Origin: a virus
Virus record (IMG/VR): IMGVR_UViG_3300028392_000238
Coordinates: 1 to 28,400 of that record
Strand: one strand, 5' to 3'
DNA: 28,400 nucleotides
Position numbers and translations under genes: made by a program. Of the stretch, positions 1 through 6,894 are shown piece after piece (positions within the stretch are counted from its first letter, which is position 1; every line of letters begins with the position of its first letter). The notes beneath the pieces were generated by a model. The model was not told the origin of the DNA, ran no database searches, and saw only the letters and a list, made by a program, of their open reading frames with translations.

Positions 1-27
1 GGTTACGCGACATTTTACTAAGTCACC

Positions 28-531
28 ATGAGGACCAAAAATAATCCCAAAACGCGCACGTACGACGGCATAGCAGCCGCGGCGGGGGCGCTCGGCATCG
101 ACTCGGCAATCATCCGATGGGCGAAGAAGCAAGGGGCGCCAGGCTTCCGCAACGGGCGCGTGGACGCGGCCAAACTGATTCCTTGGCTGGACACGCATCA
201 GCCGACTACGGACGGCCCTGCGGTCACCAAGGAGCAGGCCATCCTGCACCGCGTCCTGGAGCAGGTCCGCGACCTGCGCCGGAAGAACGATGAGAAAGAG
301 GGCAAGCTCGTCCCGGTCGCGTGGATCGCGGAGCGCATGGGAGCCGCGTGCTCGGAGTTCATCCGCCTCCGGCAGCTGGAAAAGGACGGATGGAGCGGGA
401 AGCTCGCGGCCGTCCACGGTGTCACGGTCGCGGCTGCGCGCACCCTGCACGACGAGGCGACCGAGGACATCGGGAAGATCCTTCGCTCCCTTTCCTCGGT
501 GTTCGTGGACTCGAATCAACCCAACAAATGA
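28..531 (+). CDS. Nu1-like terminase small subunit candidate
   Basis: This 167-residue protein probably recognises phage DNA for packaging and recruits the large terminase. Residues 13-54 look like a Nu1-type winged helix-turn-helix, with a helix ending in IIRWAKKQG and a following GFRNGRVDAAKLIPWL segment. A charged helical stretch at 68-92 precedes the GKLVPVAWIAERM segment, an arrangement I associate with Nu1-family small terminases. The start has no clear Shine-Dalgarno sequence. Its stop overlaps the next start as ATGA. The large terminase lies downstream on the opposite strand, which is unusual. The C-terminal VDSNQP and its DNA recur at the end of the gene at 1033-1200. A different DNA-binding protein cannot be excluded. 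Confidence 0.6.
   Translation: MRTKNNPKTRTYDGIAAAAGALGIDSAIIRWAKKQGAPGFRNGRVDAAKLIPWLDTHQPTTDGPAVTKEQAILHRVLEQVRDLRRKNDEKEGKLVPVAWIAERMGAACSEFIRLRQLEKDGWSGKLAAVHGVTVAAARTLHDEATEDIGKILRSLSSVFVDSNQPNK
505..524 (+). repeat. 20-bp direct repeat, left copy
   Basis: The sequence GTGGACTCGAATCAACCCAA, encoding VDSNQP, matches 1174-1193 at 19 of 20 positions. Each copy sits in the last codons of a gene and in the same reading frame. The two copies bracket the small genes at 528-1200. Confidence 0.8.
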
Positions 532-749
532 ACCTACCACAAGCCAACATCATTGATCAGATAGCCGACGAGCGGGATGAACTGCGTGATGAAAACGTCA
601 GGTTGAAAGCCCGCATCAAGCGTTTGGAGGGCATCATCGAACGCGCTACAAAAGCGTTCTTTGTTGATGGTTCCTACAAGTCAACATCCGTTGCCATGCT
701 GATCTTGCTTTCGCTCCCAAAACCGTCCAAAAAAGATTTCTGCAAATAG
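528..749 (+). CDS. Small coiled-coil protein, function unknown
   Basis: This 73-residue protein starts inside the stop of the upstream gene (ATGA overlap). Residues 8-42 form a strongly charged heptad-like helix with isoleucine and leucine at regular spacing, for example in RDENVRLKARIKRLEG, so it probably oligomerises. A short hydrophobic stretch, SVAMLILLSL, lies at 54-63. It is too short and too late to be a convincing membrane anchor. I do not recognise a family. The translational coupling suggests it is made together with the Nu1-like protein, but no role follows from that. Confidence 0.5.
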   Translation: MNLPQANIIDQIADERDELRDENVRLKARIKRLEGIIERATKAFFVDGSYKSTSVAMLILLSLPKPSKKDFCK

Positions 750-757
750 CTGTTGCA

Positions 758-776
758 ATGCGAAGCCGCTTCGCAT
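758..776. repeat. Perfect inverted repeat upstream of a small gene
   Basis: ATGCGAAG and CTTCGCAT form an 8-bp perfect inverted repeat around a CCG loop. It lies 12 bp before the preferred start at 788. No T-run follows, so it is a weak candidate for a terminator. It could be an operator or an mRNA hairpin. Confidence 0.5.
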
Positions 777-787
777 ATTGTGAACGC

Positions 788-1036
788 ATGAAAGTAAACA
801 ACATGACCGCCGAAGAAGCAGCCCGCATGACGCCGAGAACGCGCAAGGGCTACACGTCAATTCAAATGCTCTGCGCCATCGGAGACATCCGCCACGACAA
901 CGAGGCGCTGGTCAACTACCTGACACACCCGGAAATCATCATTGGACTCTGCGAAGGCCGATTTGGTCCGAACGGGCTCAAGCGCCGCCTGATTGAAATG
1001 GAAGCGGCAGACTCTGGGGAAGGATTTGAGGAATGA
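788..1036 (+). CDS. Hypothetical protein, 82 aa
   Basis: This 82-residue soluble, mostly helical protein matches no family I know. I prefer the ATG at 788 (MKVNNMTAEEAARM) over the in-frame ATG at 758. The latter lies inside a perfect inverted repeat and would add ten atypical residues. Neither start has a clear Shine-Dalgarno sequence. The stop overlaps the next start as ATGA, so the gene is part of the short rightward unit that ends at 1200. Confidence 0.5.
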   Translation: MKVNNMTAEEAARMTPRTRKGYTSIQMLCAIGDIRHDNEALVNYLTHPEIIIGLCEGRFGPNGLKRRLIEMEAADSGEGFEE

Positions 1037-1200
1037 GCGCCGTCTCCAAATACCTCGCCGCAATCGGGCGGCGGGGCGGCGAGGCCGGTAAAGGCTCGGC
1101 ATCTAAAGCCGCCAGCGCAAAGAAGGCCAACGCCGCCCGATGGGAAAAGCATCGAGCGGCGAAGCAAGCAAGCGTGGACTCAAATCAACCCAAGCCGTGA
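1033..1200 (+). CDS. Small basic Gly/Ala/Lys-rich protein, 55 aa
   Basis: This gene encodes 55 residues and starts in an ATGA overlap with the gene before it. The core, AIGRRGGEAGKGSASKAASA followed by KKANAARWEKH, resembles small basic phage proteins with GGKA...AARW motifs, whose role I do not know. The strong positive charge would fit nucleic-acid binding. The C-terminus VDSNQPKP echoes the VDSNQPNK end of the Nu1-like protein. The last 21 bases overlap the 3' end of the convergent large terminase gene. Confidence 0.5.
   Translation: MSAVSKYLAAIGRRGGEAGKGSASKAASAKKANAARWEKHRAAKQASVDSNQPKP
1174..1193 (+). repeat. 20-bp direct repeat, right copy
   Basis: This copy differs from 505-524 by a single base (A for G at the ninth position). 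It also covers the last codons of the large terminase on the opposite strand. Confidence 0.8.
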
Positions 1201-2997
1201 CGCCACGAGCGTCTGTTGCTTCGCGCAATCCCAGCCGTGGTTCGGCCGTCCCGCTATCTGTTGCCAGCGGCGAACCATGCGTTGGGTGGCTGGCTCCTTC
1301 ACCATCCTTCGGCGCTCTGAACTCATCTGGCGTTTGAGCTCGTTCTCGTTCTCGTCCCCGGTGTCGATGGGTTCAATCCAACTCCCTGCATCAATCAGGC
1401 GCTGCATGATGTCGCACACCGGGTCCGATGCGAAGCGGATCAGGTGGCAGGCAACCGCGGACGACGAAATCCCCTGCATGGATTGGCCGAAGGTTCTCGG
1501 TGCCCAGACCTTTTCGACGCGCTGGCCTTCGCCGAGGTCGTGGGTGAAGCCTTCGGTCGCACCGACGCCTCGGGTGGCAACCCATCCGTTTTGAGCACAG
1601 GCCGCGTAAACGCCATAGTCTCCCTTTGCCTCGAACCCGGAATCCACCGCGACAAGGCGCGCGTTGAATGCCGGGTCATGTTTGGTTCCGCGAAACTGGA
1701 CGGTCTTGATGTTCCACAACTCCGCCTTGGCTTTGACCTCTCCCCAAGAGTAGAGCGGCCCCCACCAGACTCGATGTGAGACGCCGCTCTTGTCTGTCTT
1801 CCAATCTCGAATCATGCACCAGAACAATCCCTCGCCCTGCTTGTCCACGGTCATGATGCGCCACGATCCTTCGGAGGCTTCGGGCAACACCGCGTAGTCA
1901 GACCGTGCCAACGGCTGCGTGTTCTCGATGGCGGTCCGCTCCGACTTGGGTTCGGCGAGCCGCTTCTGGAAGAAGATGATCGTGGGTTCGTAGTTGCCTT
2001 TGCTTGCCTCGGTCCGCGCTGACAACCAGCGGAGGAGGTTCGTCTCCCACGGTCCGTCGATCAGGCAGTTCCAGTGCGCTGACATCCGGCTCCCGCTTCC
2101 GGGCTGCGCGCAGTGGTAGCGTCCCGTTGCGTTCCAGGCGCCCCGTGTAGCCTCCGTGTCGCGATGTTGATGCCGGCAGACCTCGCACTCGAAGCGCAGC
2201 GTCTCGATGGCTTGCTGCTCGTTGTAGAAGCCGCGGGTGCTCTTCTCGGCGTCATAGCAGATTCCCCAGCGCGAACCGTCCGCGCGGAAGCCTGACCATC
2301 GAGGCTCTTGATAATGCCCGCAGGCCGCGCATTGGACCTGCCATTCGTGGGTAGCTCCGCTGTTGTATTGGGTTTCCCAATCGTCGCCGTCCACGCCGCC
2401 TTGTGAGATGGCAAGGAGCTTGGAGTTCCCAATCTTCTCGAAGTCGCCGAGACGCCCCTTGGCTTCCTCGATGATGCCTGAATCGTAGAGCCAAGGCTCG
2501 TCAAGGATGACATAGCGGAAGCCTCGGGACTGGAGGCCGCCGACGGCTGGTCCGATGAGTGTGATGAGAAGCCCGTCCGGGAAGAGGACGTTGTTCGTCC
2601 GTTGCTTGTGCCTCGCGATGCCGGTCGGGAGGATGTCCCGAATCGCGGCTACGCTCTTGAGCGCCGGCATGGCTCGCATTTCTGCGTGGCTCTTGGCAAT
2701 GGCCTCGTCCTGAAACACCCACAGCACGGAGCCAGGGTCGTTCGCGCGCGTCCACGGCATCCACAGGTCGGCCAGCAGCGTCTTCCCCGACCGCACTGGC
2801 GCGCGGATGTTGACCTCGCGGACGCGCTCATCCTTAAGCCATTCAAATGGCTCCATGAAGTGCCGGCTCCCGGAGAGGTCGAACCGACCGCGGCGGGCCA
2901 GCGCGTTCGGCAGCGTGATGTTGTCGCGAGCCCAATCCCAGACCGGCCGGCGATCGGGAACCCACGGGAAGGAGGCCCATGATTCAGAGAGTGTCAT
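1180..2997 (-). CDS. Terminase large subunit, GpA family
   Basis: This 605-residue packaging motor and nuclease translocates DNA into the prohead and cuts it. The Walker A motif APVRSGKT lies at residues 66-73. Walker B, VILDEP, is at 163-168, and a SQG coupling motif is at 198-200. Two CxxC pairs at 223-226 and 271-274 suggest a zinc ribbon between the ATPase and nuclease parts. Candidate nuclease acidic residues are D385 in IMTVD, D452 in LVAVDSGF and D590 in the C-terminal NHGWD. Length and layout fit lambda gpA-type terminases. The gene runs leftward, against the structural genes, and overlaps the upstream HTH gene by 4 bases. Confidence 0.93.
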   Translation of the reverse strand: MTLSESWASFPWVPDRRPVWDWARDNITLPNALARRGRFDLSGSRHFMEPFEWLKDERVREVNIRAPVRSGKTLLADLWMPWTRANDPGSVLWVFQDEAIAKSHAEMRAMPALKSVAAIRDILPTGIARHKQRTNNVLFPDGLLITLIGPAVGGLQSRGFRYVILDEPWLYDSGIIEEAKGRLGDFEKIGNSKLLAISQGGVDGDDWETQYNSGATHEWQVQCAACGHYQEPRWSGFRADGSRWGICYDAEKSTRGFYNEQQAIETLRFECEVCRHQHRDTEATRGAWNATGRYHCAQPGSGSRMSAHWNCLIDGPWETNLLRWLSARTEASKGNYEPTIIFFQKRLAEPKSERTAIENTQPLARSDYAVLPEASEGSWRIMTVDKQGEGLFWCMIRDWKTDKSGVSHRVWWGPLYSWGEVKAKAELWNIKTVQFRGTKHDPAFNARLVAVDSGFEAKGDYGVYAACAQNGWVATRGVGATEGFTHDLGEGQRVEKVWAPRTFGQSMQGISSSAVACHLIRFASDPVCDIMQRLIDAGSWIEPIDTGDENENELKRQMSSERRRMVKEPATQRMVRRWQQIAGRPNHGWDCAKQQTLVASRLGLI

Positions 2998-3380
2998 CGG
3001 CGTTCAACGAGATCCCGGAACGACTTCGCGGCCATACGGAACAGCCTCGGCGTGACCTTCATCATCTCGGCCACTTGCGCCTGCGTTCGGCCTCCGAGCA
3101 GGTCCGGTCTCGTTGCGTGGACGGCGGCGAGGGCGCGCAAGGCGGTCTGTTGAGGGCGAAGCCGAGGCTGGTCCACAAGCCATCGGAAGAATACCTCGAG
3201 GGCGTCTGCGCTCTTTGATGTCTCTGGCTTCACAGTGTCAGCCGTTTTGCCATCGGTCCATCCGTTGCGTTGATCGATTTCATCAGCCATCGCATAGCCT
3301 TGGTCGTGGTCTGGTAATTCCGATGTGCGTCGGTCCGCAGGCGTGGACGAGAAGTCTCCGCCGCTGAATGTGCGAGCCAT
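2994..3380 (-). CDS. Helix-turn-helix protein coupled to terminase
   Basis: The gene ends in a 4-base overlap with the large terminase start, so the two are translated together. From the ATG at 3380 it encodes 128 residues. The N-terminal third is Ser/Thr/Asp-rich and looks disordered. The C-terminal third contains a probable HTH, GGRTQAQVAEMMKVTPRLF, followed by a basic helix. A GTG at 3410 would add ten residues. The ATG at 3290 has AAGG seven bases upstream and may be the true start. It could be a second small-terminase-like protein or a regulator of the terminase gene. I recognise no named family. Confidence 0.55.
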   Translation of the reverse strand: MARTFSGGDFSSTPADRRTSELPDHDQGYAMADEIDQRNGWTDGKTADTVKPETSKSADALEVFFRWLVDQPRLRPQQTALRALAAVHATRPDLLGGRTQAQVAEMMKVTPRLFRMAAKSFRDLVERR

Positions 3381-3473
3381 CGAAGAGCCGTTCACGTGGG
3401 AATTACACACCTATATTCCGCCAAGAGAAAGGGGAGGTTGACATCGTAATTTCCTATCGGCCGCAAGGGTGCG
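3381..3473. promoter_or_regulatory. Divergent intergenic region
   Basis: This gap separates the leftward HTH/terminase pair from the rightward morphogenesis genes, so promoters for both directions are expected here. A consensus-like TTGACA occurs on the plus strand at 3438-3443, but I see no convincing -10 box at 16-18 bases. AAGGG at 3465-3469 is a plausible ribosome binding site for the gene at 3474. The promoter assignment rests mainly on gene orientation. Confidence 0.35.
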
Positions 3474-3743
3474 ATGGCACGACGACACTTCCCAGGCATG
3501 ACTCAAGACTGGCTTGAGAAGAAGCTGCGCGTCGCGATGGAGGCCGAGGGAAGCGGGCAGCGCACGGTGTCAGGCGGTGCCGGTGACCTGACATCTTCTG
3601 TTCTAATCACAGAGAGCGCGCCCGCTTTGAAACGAAAACTTCTGTATGACTTAAACATCGTCGCGCCAGCTACTTACCCAGCGGCTGACGTGTTGATTCC
3701 AACGCGGACAGTTGCTCACTTCGGCTCCAACACGCAGCTATGA
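3474..3743 (+). CDS. Small protein in the gpW (head joining) position
   Basis: This 89-residue protein is the first gene of the rightward morphogenesis block. AAGGG four bases upstream supports the ATG at 3474, and a second ATG is at 3498. The segment DWLEKKLRVAMEAEGSGQRT, followed by a glycine turn, loosely resembles the start of gpW-type head-tail joining proteins. The C-terminal half does not fit that family. The stop overlaps the protease start by 4 bases. The position between terminase and protease is where lambda-like phages place gpW, so the suggestion is mainly from context. The sequence is less GC-rich than its neighbours. Confidence 0.5.
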   Translation: MARRHFPGMTQDWLEKKLRVAMEAEGSGQRTVSGGAGDLTSSVLITESAPALKRKLLYDLNIVAPATYPAADVLIPTRTVAHFGSNTQL

Positions 3744-4558
3744 CGCACACCCATCTTCTCGGTCTGATCGGTCAGCCGGCGCTCATCACCGCGACCGCTT
3801 ACACCGCGGCCAAGCAGTTGATTCTTGCGCGCATCGCGGGCCAGCCGCAGGCCGTCCGAGAGGGTTACGGCCCGTGCGGTGAAGAGGTCGAGATGCCCCA
3901 GATGGTAATCGAGAACGGCATCGCTGTCATCCCGGTCGCCGGCATCCTTGGGTGGAAGCTGTCCGGCATGGAGAAGGGGTCGGGCTGCACCGACTATTCC
4001 GACATCATCGATGACATCGAGGTCGCCTCGGCTGATCCGACGGTGACTACCATCGTCTTCGACATCGACTCGCCGGGCGGGATGGTTTCGGGAGTCTCGG
4101 AATGCGCCGACGCCATCGCGATGTCAGGCAAGCGAACCATCGCCTACGGGTCTGGTCTCGTCTGCTCCGCGGCCTACTGGCTGGCCTGCGCGTGTGATGA
4201 GATTTGGGCCACGCCGTCCGCGACTATCGGGTCGATTGGCGTCTATGTGCCTCACCACGACGTGACCGAGATGCTGGCGAAGGAAGGCATCAAGGTCCGG
4301 CTCTTCGCGAGCGGAACGCTCAAAGGTGCCGGCTACCCTGGCGTCCCTCTCACCGAGGCCCAAGCCACCGACATCCAATCCGCGGTGGATGCCATCAACG
4401 TGGATTTCCAAGCGTTCGTCACGTCGGCCCGCGGAGCCATTGATGGCGGCGACATGCAGGGCCAGACGTTCCGAGCCGTTGAGGCCCAAAACAGGGGCTT
4501 GATTGATGTCATCACCGCCGATTGGCAGTACACCTTGGGCGAACCCGAGGCAGACTGA
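3740..4558 (+). CDS. Head maturation protease, S49 family
   Basis: This 272-residue serine protease resembles SppA and lambda gpC and probably processes scaffold or coat during prohead maturation. Key elements are VFDIDSPGGMVSG around 107-118, the nucleophile S143 in GLVCSAAYWLA, the IGSIGVYV strand at 163-170, and the candidate general base K195 in FASGTLKGAGYP. The length fits an S49 domain alone, without the C-terminal scaffold extension of lambda gpC. A separate coiled-coil gene follows at 4586. The first 50 residues show no signal peptide, consistent with a cytoplasmic assembly protease. Confidence 0.9.
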   Translation: MTHTHLLGLIGQPALITATAYTAAKQLILARIAGQPQAVREGYGPCGEEVEMPQMVIENGIAVIPVAGILGWKLSGMEKGSGCTDYSDIIDDIEVASADPTVTTIVFDIDSPGGMVSGVSECADAIAMSGKRTIAYGSGLVCSAAYWLACACDEIWATPSATIGSIGVYVPHHDVTEMLAKEGIKVRLFASGTLKGAGYPGVPLTEAQATDIQSAVDAINVDFQAFVTSARGAIDGGDMQGQTFRAVEAQNRGLIDVITADWQYTLGEPEAD

Positions 4559-4585
4559 TTTCCTATTTTTAAGCTAAGGAGTAAG

Positions 4586-5053
4586 ATGCAACTTCCAAAT
4601 TTCATTTCCCGCTCTCTCGCTTTTTTCAAAACTGCGGAGGCGCATCAAGCGAAGGTCGAGGCCGCGCTCGGGGATGCTAGCGCCGCTCAGGCCGAGGTCG
4701 TCCGTCTCACCGGCGAACTCGCCGCTCGGGATGTGACGATTGCCGCCAACGCATCCGCGCTCGCCGACTTCGAGGGTCGCGTCTCTGCCGCCGTCCTGAA
4801 TGCCAATGCCACCGCCAAGGCGTCGCAAGATGCCGCCGAGGCCGTTGCGACCAAGGCCTCGGCCGACCTCGCTGCGCTCATCGCTGACCCGTCCGAGCAA
4901 GCTCGGCTCATCTTGGCAAAGGCTGGCACTGCGCCGGCCCCGAAGGCGAAGACCGAAGCCTCCTCCGAGGTTGTCACGGTGGCCGAGTATCGGGCGATGA
5001 GTCCGCACCAAGCCAAGGCGTTCTTCGCGGCTGGCGGAAAGCTCGCCGAATAA
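4586..5053 (+). CDS. Probable scaffolding protein
   Basis: This 155-residue Ala/Glu/Lys-rich protein lies between the protease and the coat gene, the usual place for a scaffold. Residues 15-100 are predicted helix with coiled-coil character, including QAEVVRLTGELAARDVTIAA. A flexible Ala-Pro-Lys linker follows near 112-122. A short C-terminal domain, VAEYRAMSPHQAKAFFAAGG, could contact coat protein. AAGGAG at 4576-4581, four bases before the ATG, is among the strongest ribosome binding sites in the window and fits high expression. The function is inferred from position and composition. Confidence 0.65.
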   Translation: MQLPNFISRSLAFFKTAEAHQAKVEAALGDASAAQAEVVRLTGELAARDVTIAANASALADFEGRVSAAVLNANATAKASQDAAEAVATKASADLAALIADPSEQARLILAKAGTAPAPKAKTEASSEVVTVAEYRAMSPHQAKAFFAAGGKLAE

Positions 5054-5095
5054 ACTGCCGAACAATCTCAACCCTCTCGAAACACATAGCACAAA

Positions 5096-6265
5096 ATGGC
5101 AAACACTATCACCAACCTCATTCCTGATGCGTACGCGGCGAACGATGTCGTCTCGCGTGAGCTTGTCGGGTTCATCCCCTCTGTCACCCGTGACACCCGC
5201 GCTGACAGGGTCGCCATCGGGCAGAGCCTTCGCATCCCTATCGTCGCCTCCAACTCGGCCGGCCTCGATATCACCCCGGCGATGGCTTTCCCGACGCGAG
5301 CGGATCAGACCGTCTCTAATGTCGCGCTGACTATCACGAAGCAGCGGGCCTATCCGTTCTCCTGGACCAACGAGGAGCGGTACGCTATCAATCAGGGTCC
5401 TGGCATCCTGACCATCAATCAGGGGCAGATCCTCCAAGCGATGCGCGGCCTTGTGAACGAGATGGAGTCCGACATCGCTGTCGCGGCCAACCTCGGCAGT
5501 TCGCGAGCCTTTGGCACTGCCGGCACTACTCCGTTCGGAACCAACCTCGGCGAGAGCGCGCAGATCCGAAAGATTCTTGATGACAACGGCGCTCCTGGTT
5601 CGGACCGGTCGCTTGTGGTCGGGACCGCTTCCGGTGCCGCACTCCGAACCCTGCTGAACAACCCGCTGAATGCGAACAACTCGCTAAACGGTGACATGAC
5701 CAAGCAGGGTGTCATTCTCGACCTGAATGGGTTCAAGTTCCGCGAGAGTGCCCAGATTGTCTCTGCTACTGCCGGAGCGATGGCGAGCGCGACTTCTACC
5801 AGCGCCGCGTTCACGGTCGGGCAGACTGTCATCCCGCTGGCTACTGCCGGCACTGGTGTCGTGGCCGCTGGCGACATCGTCACGTTTGTGAACGACGCCA
5901 ACAAATACGTCGTCACCTCGGTCTCGTTTGCAGGTGCGAACCCGGCCTCTGGCGATACCATCACGCTGGCCGCTCCCGGCCTTCGAGTCGCCCAGGGTGT
6001 CGCCACCCGTGCCATCACCGTCATCGCCTCCGGCAGCCGTAACATCGGTATGAGCCGCAACGCGATTCTGTTCGCTACTCGACTTCCCGAGTCCGTCGAG
6101 AAGGACTTGGCGTTCGTGAAGGAGATCATCACCGATCCTGTCTCTGGTATCTCCTTCGAGATCGCCGGCTATCCCGGGATTGACATGGCGACCTATCACG
6201 TCCGCGCCTGCTGGGGCGTCAAGGTCGTCAAGCCTGAGCATATCGCCACCCTGCTCGGAGCTTGA
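5096..6265 (+). CDS. Major capsid protein, P22 coat family
   Basis: This 389-residue HK97-fold coat protein belongs to the P22 gp5-like family. The N-terminus MANTITNLIPDAYAANDVVS and the following RELVGFIPSV are characteristic of that family. Other shared segments are the ITKQRAYPFSWTNEE strand and the PGIDMATYHVRACWGVKVVK ending. Residues roughly 223-310, rich in Ala, Gly, Thr and Val, look like an inserted beta domain comparable to the P22 I-domain. The gene is followed by an intrinsic terminator, so it ends the first structural block. The pairing with an S49 protease differs from P22 itself, which does not proteolyse its coat. Confidence 0.9.
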   Translation: MANTITNLIPDAYAANDVVSRELVGFIPSVTRDTRADRVAIGQSLRIPIVASNSAGLDITPAMAFPTRADQTVSNVALTITKQRAYPFSWTNEERYAINQGPGILTINQGQILQAMRGLVNEMESDIAVAANLGSSRAFGTAGTTPFGTNLGESAQIRKILDDNGAPGSDRSLVVGTASGAALRTLLNNPLNANNSLNGDMTKQGVILDLNGFKFRESAQIVSATAGAMASATSTSAAFTVGQTVIPLATAGTGVVAAGDIVTFVNDANKYVVTSVSFAGANPASGDTITLAAPGLRVAQGVATRAITVIASGSRNIGMSRNAILFATRLPESVEKDLAFVKEIITDPVSGISFEIAGYPGIDMATYHVRACWGVKVVKPEHIATLLGA

Positions 6266-6307
6266 TCCGATTCATCGAGCGCCGCGTTCATCTTCGCTCG
6301 ATCCTAA

Positions 6308-6347
6308 GCGGCGGCAGGACTTATCAACCTGCCGCCGCCTTTTCTTT
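6308..6347 (+). terminator. Rho-independent terminator after coat gene
   Basis: A perfect 11-bp stem pairs GCGGCGGCAGG at 6308-6318 with CCTGCCGCCGC at 6328-6338 around a 9-base loop. It is followed by a T-rich tract (TTTTCTTT). It sits 42 bases after the coat stop and is the clearest terminator in the window. Confidence 0.9.
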
Positions 6348-6372
6348 AACCGGTAAATGAAACTGACTTTCG

Positions 6373-6894
6373 ATGGCACTTATCACCGTCACGGGAATCG
6401 CGAAACGTCCGACCGGGGAACCGTCTGAGCTGGTGCGTTTTGATAGGCGAGTTGCACCGGATCAGATTGGAGACACCACCGTCACGGGGCATCGCGCGCG
6501 AGTGGTTCCGAATGCGACCACAGGAGCCTTTTCTGTGGGGCTTTATCAGGGCAGCTACTTCTACTATCCGTGGAATGATTGCAAGAGCCCGTTGATTGTC
6601 AACGTCGCGGCGACGCCATCAACGCAAACCATCGACAGCATCGTTGAGGCTGCGACGATTACCACGACCGACCTTCCGGTCTTCTTCTACACGCTCGCCA
6701 CTCTGCGCGCCAGGACGCGCCACGCCGAGCTTCACGGCGTGATGATGGGCTACGGCGTCACGGTCGGAGACGGCAAGGCGGGCCTGTTCTATTTCTCATC
6801 CGCAAGCACCACCACGGACGACGACGCTCTGAGCTGCGTCAAGCCGACCGACATCGCAACCGCAAACCCCGGCCGCTGGCTTCGACTCTCATGA
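6373..6894 (+). CDS. Fibre-associated or adaptor protein
   Basis: This 173-residue protein precedes the large fibre and overlaps it by 4 bases. The first 100 residues are beta-rich and look like an Ig or carboxypeptidase-regulatory-like domain. The end, GDGKAGLFYFSSASTTTDD followed by VKPTDI and GRWLRL, is a motif common in tail fibres and tailspikes. The neighbouring fibre has a related GDG...FWYD...DDA segment near residue 195. It may be a separate receptor-binding or attachment subunit of the same appendage. No signal peptide is seen. The start is not supported by a strong ribosome binding site. Confidence 0.5.
   Translation: MALITVTGIAKRPTGEPSELVRFDRRVAPDQIGDTTVTGHRARVVPNATTGAFSVGLYQGSYFYYPWNDCKSPLIVNVAATPSTQTIDSIVEAATITTTDLPVFFYTLATLRARTRHAELHGVMMGYGVTVGDGKAGLFYFSSASTTTDDDALSCVKPTDIATANPGRWLRLS

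Noticed and set aside
4574-5437. Minus-strand open frame of 287 codons
   Set aside because: It lies opposite the scaffold and coat genes and has the Arg/Gly-rich composition of an antisense shadow.
5419-6132. Minus-strand open frame of 237 codons
   Set aside because: It is entirely antisense to the P22-like coat gene and shows no domain.
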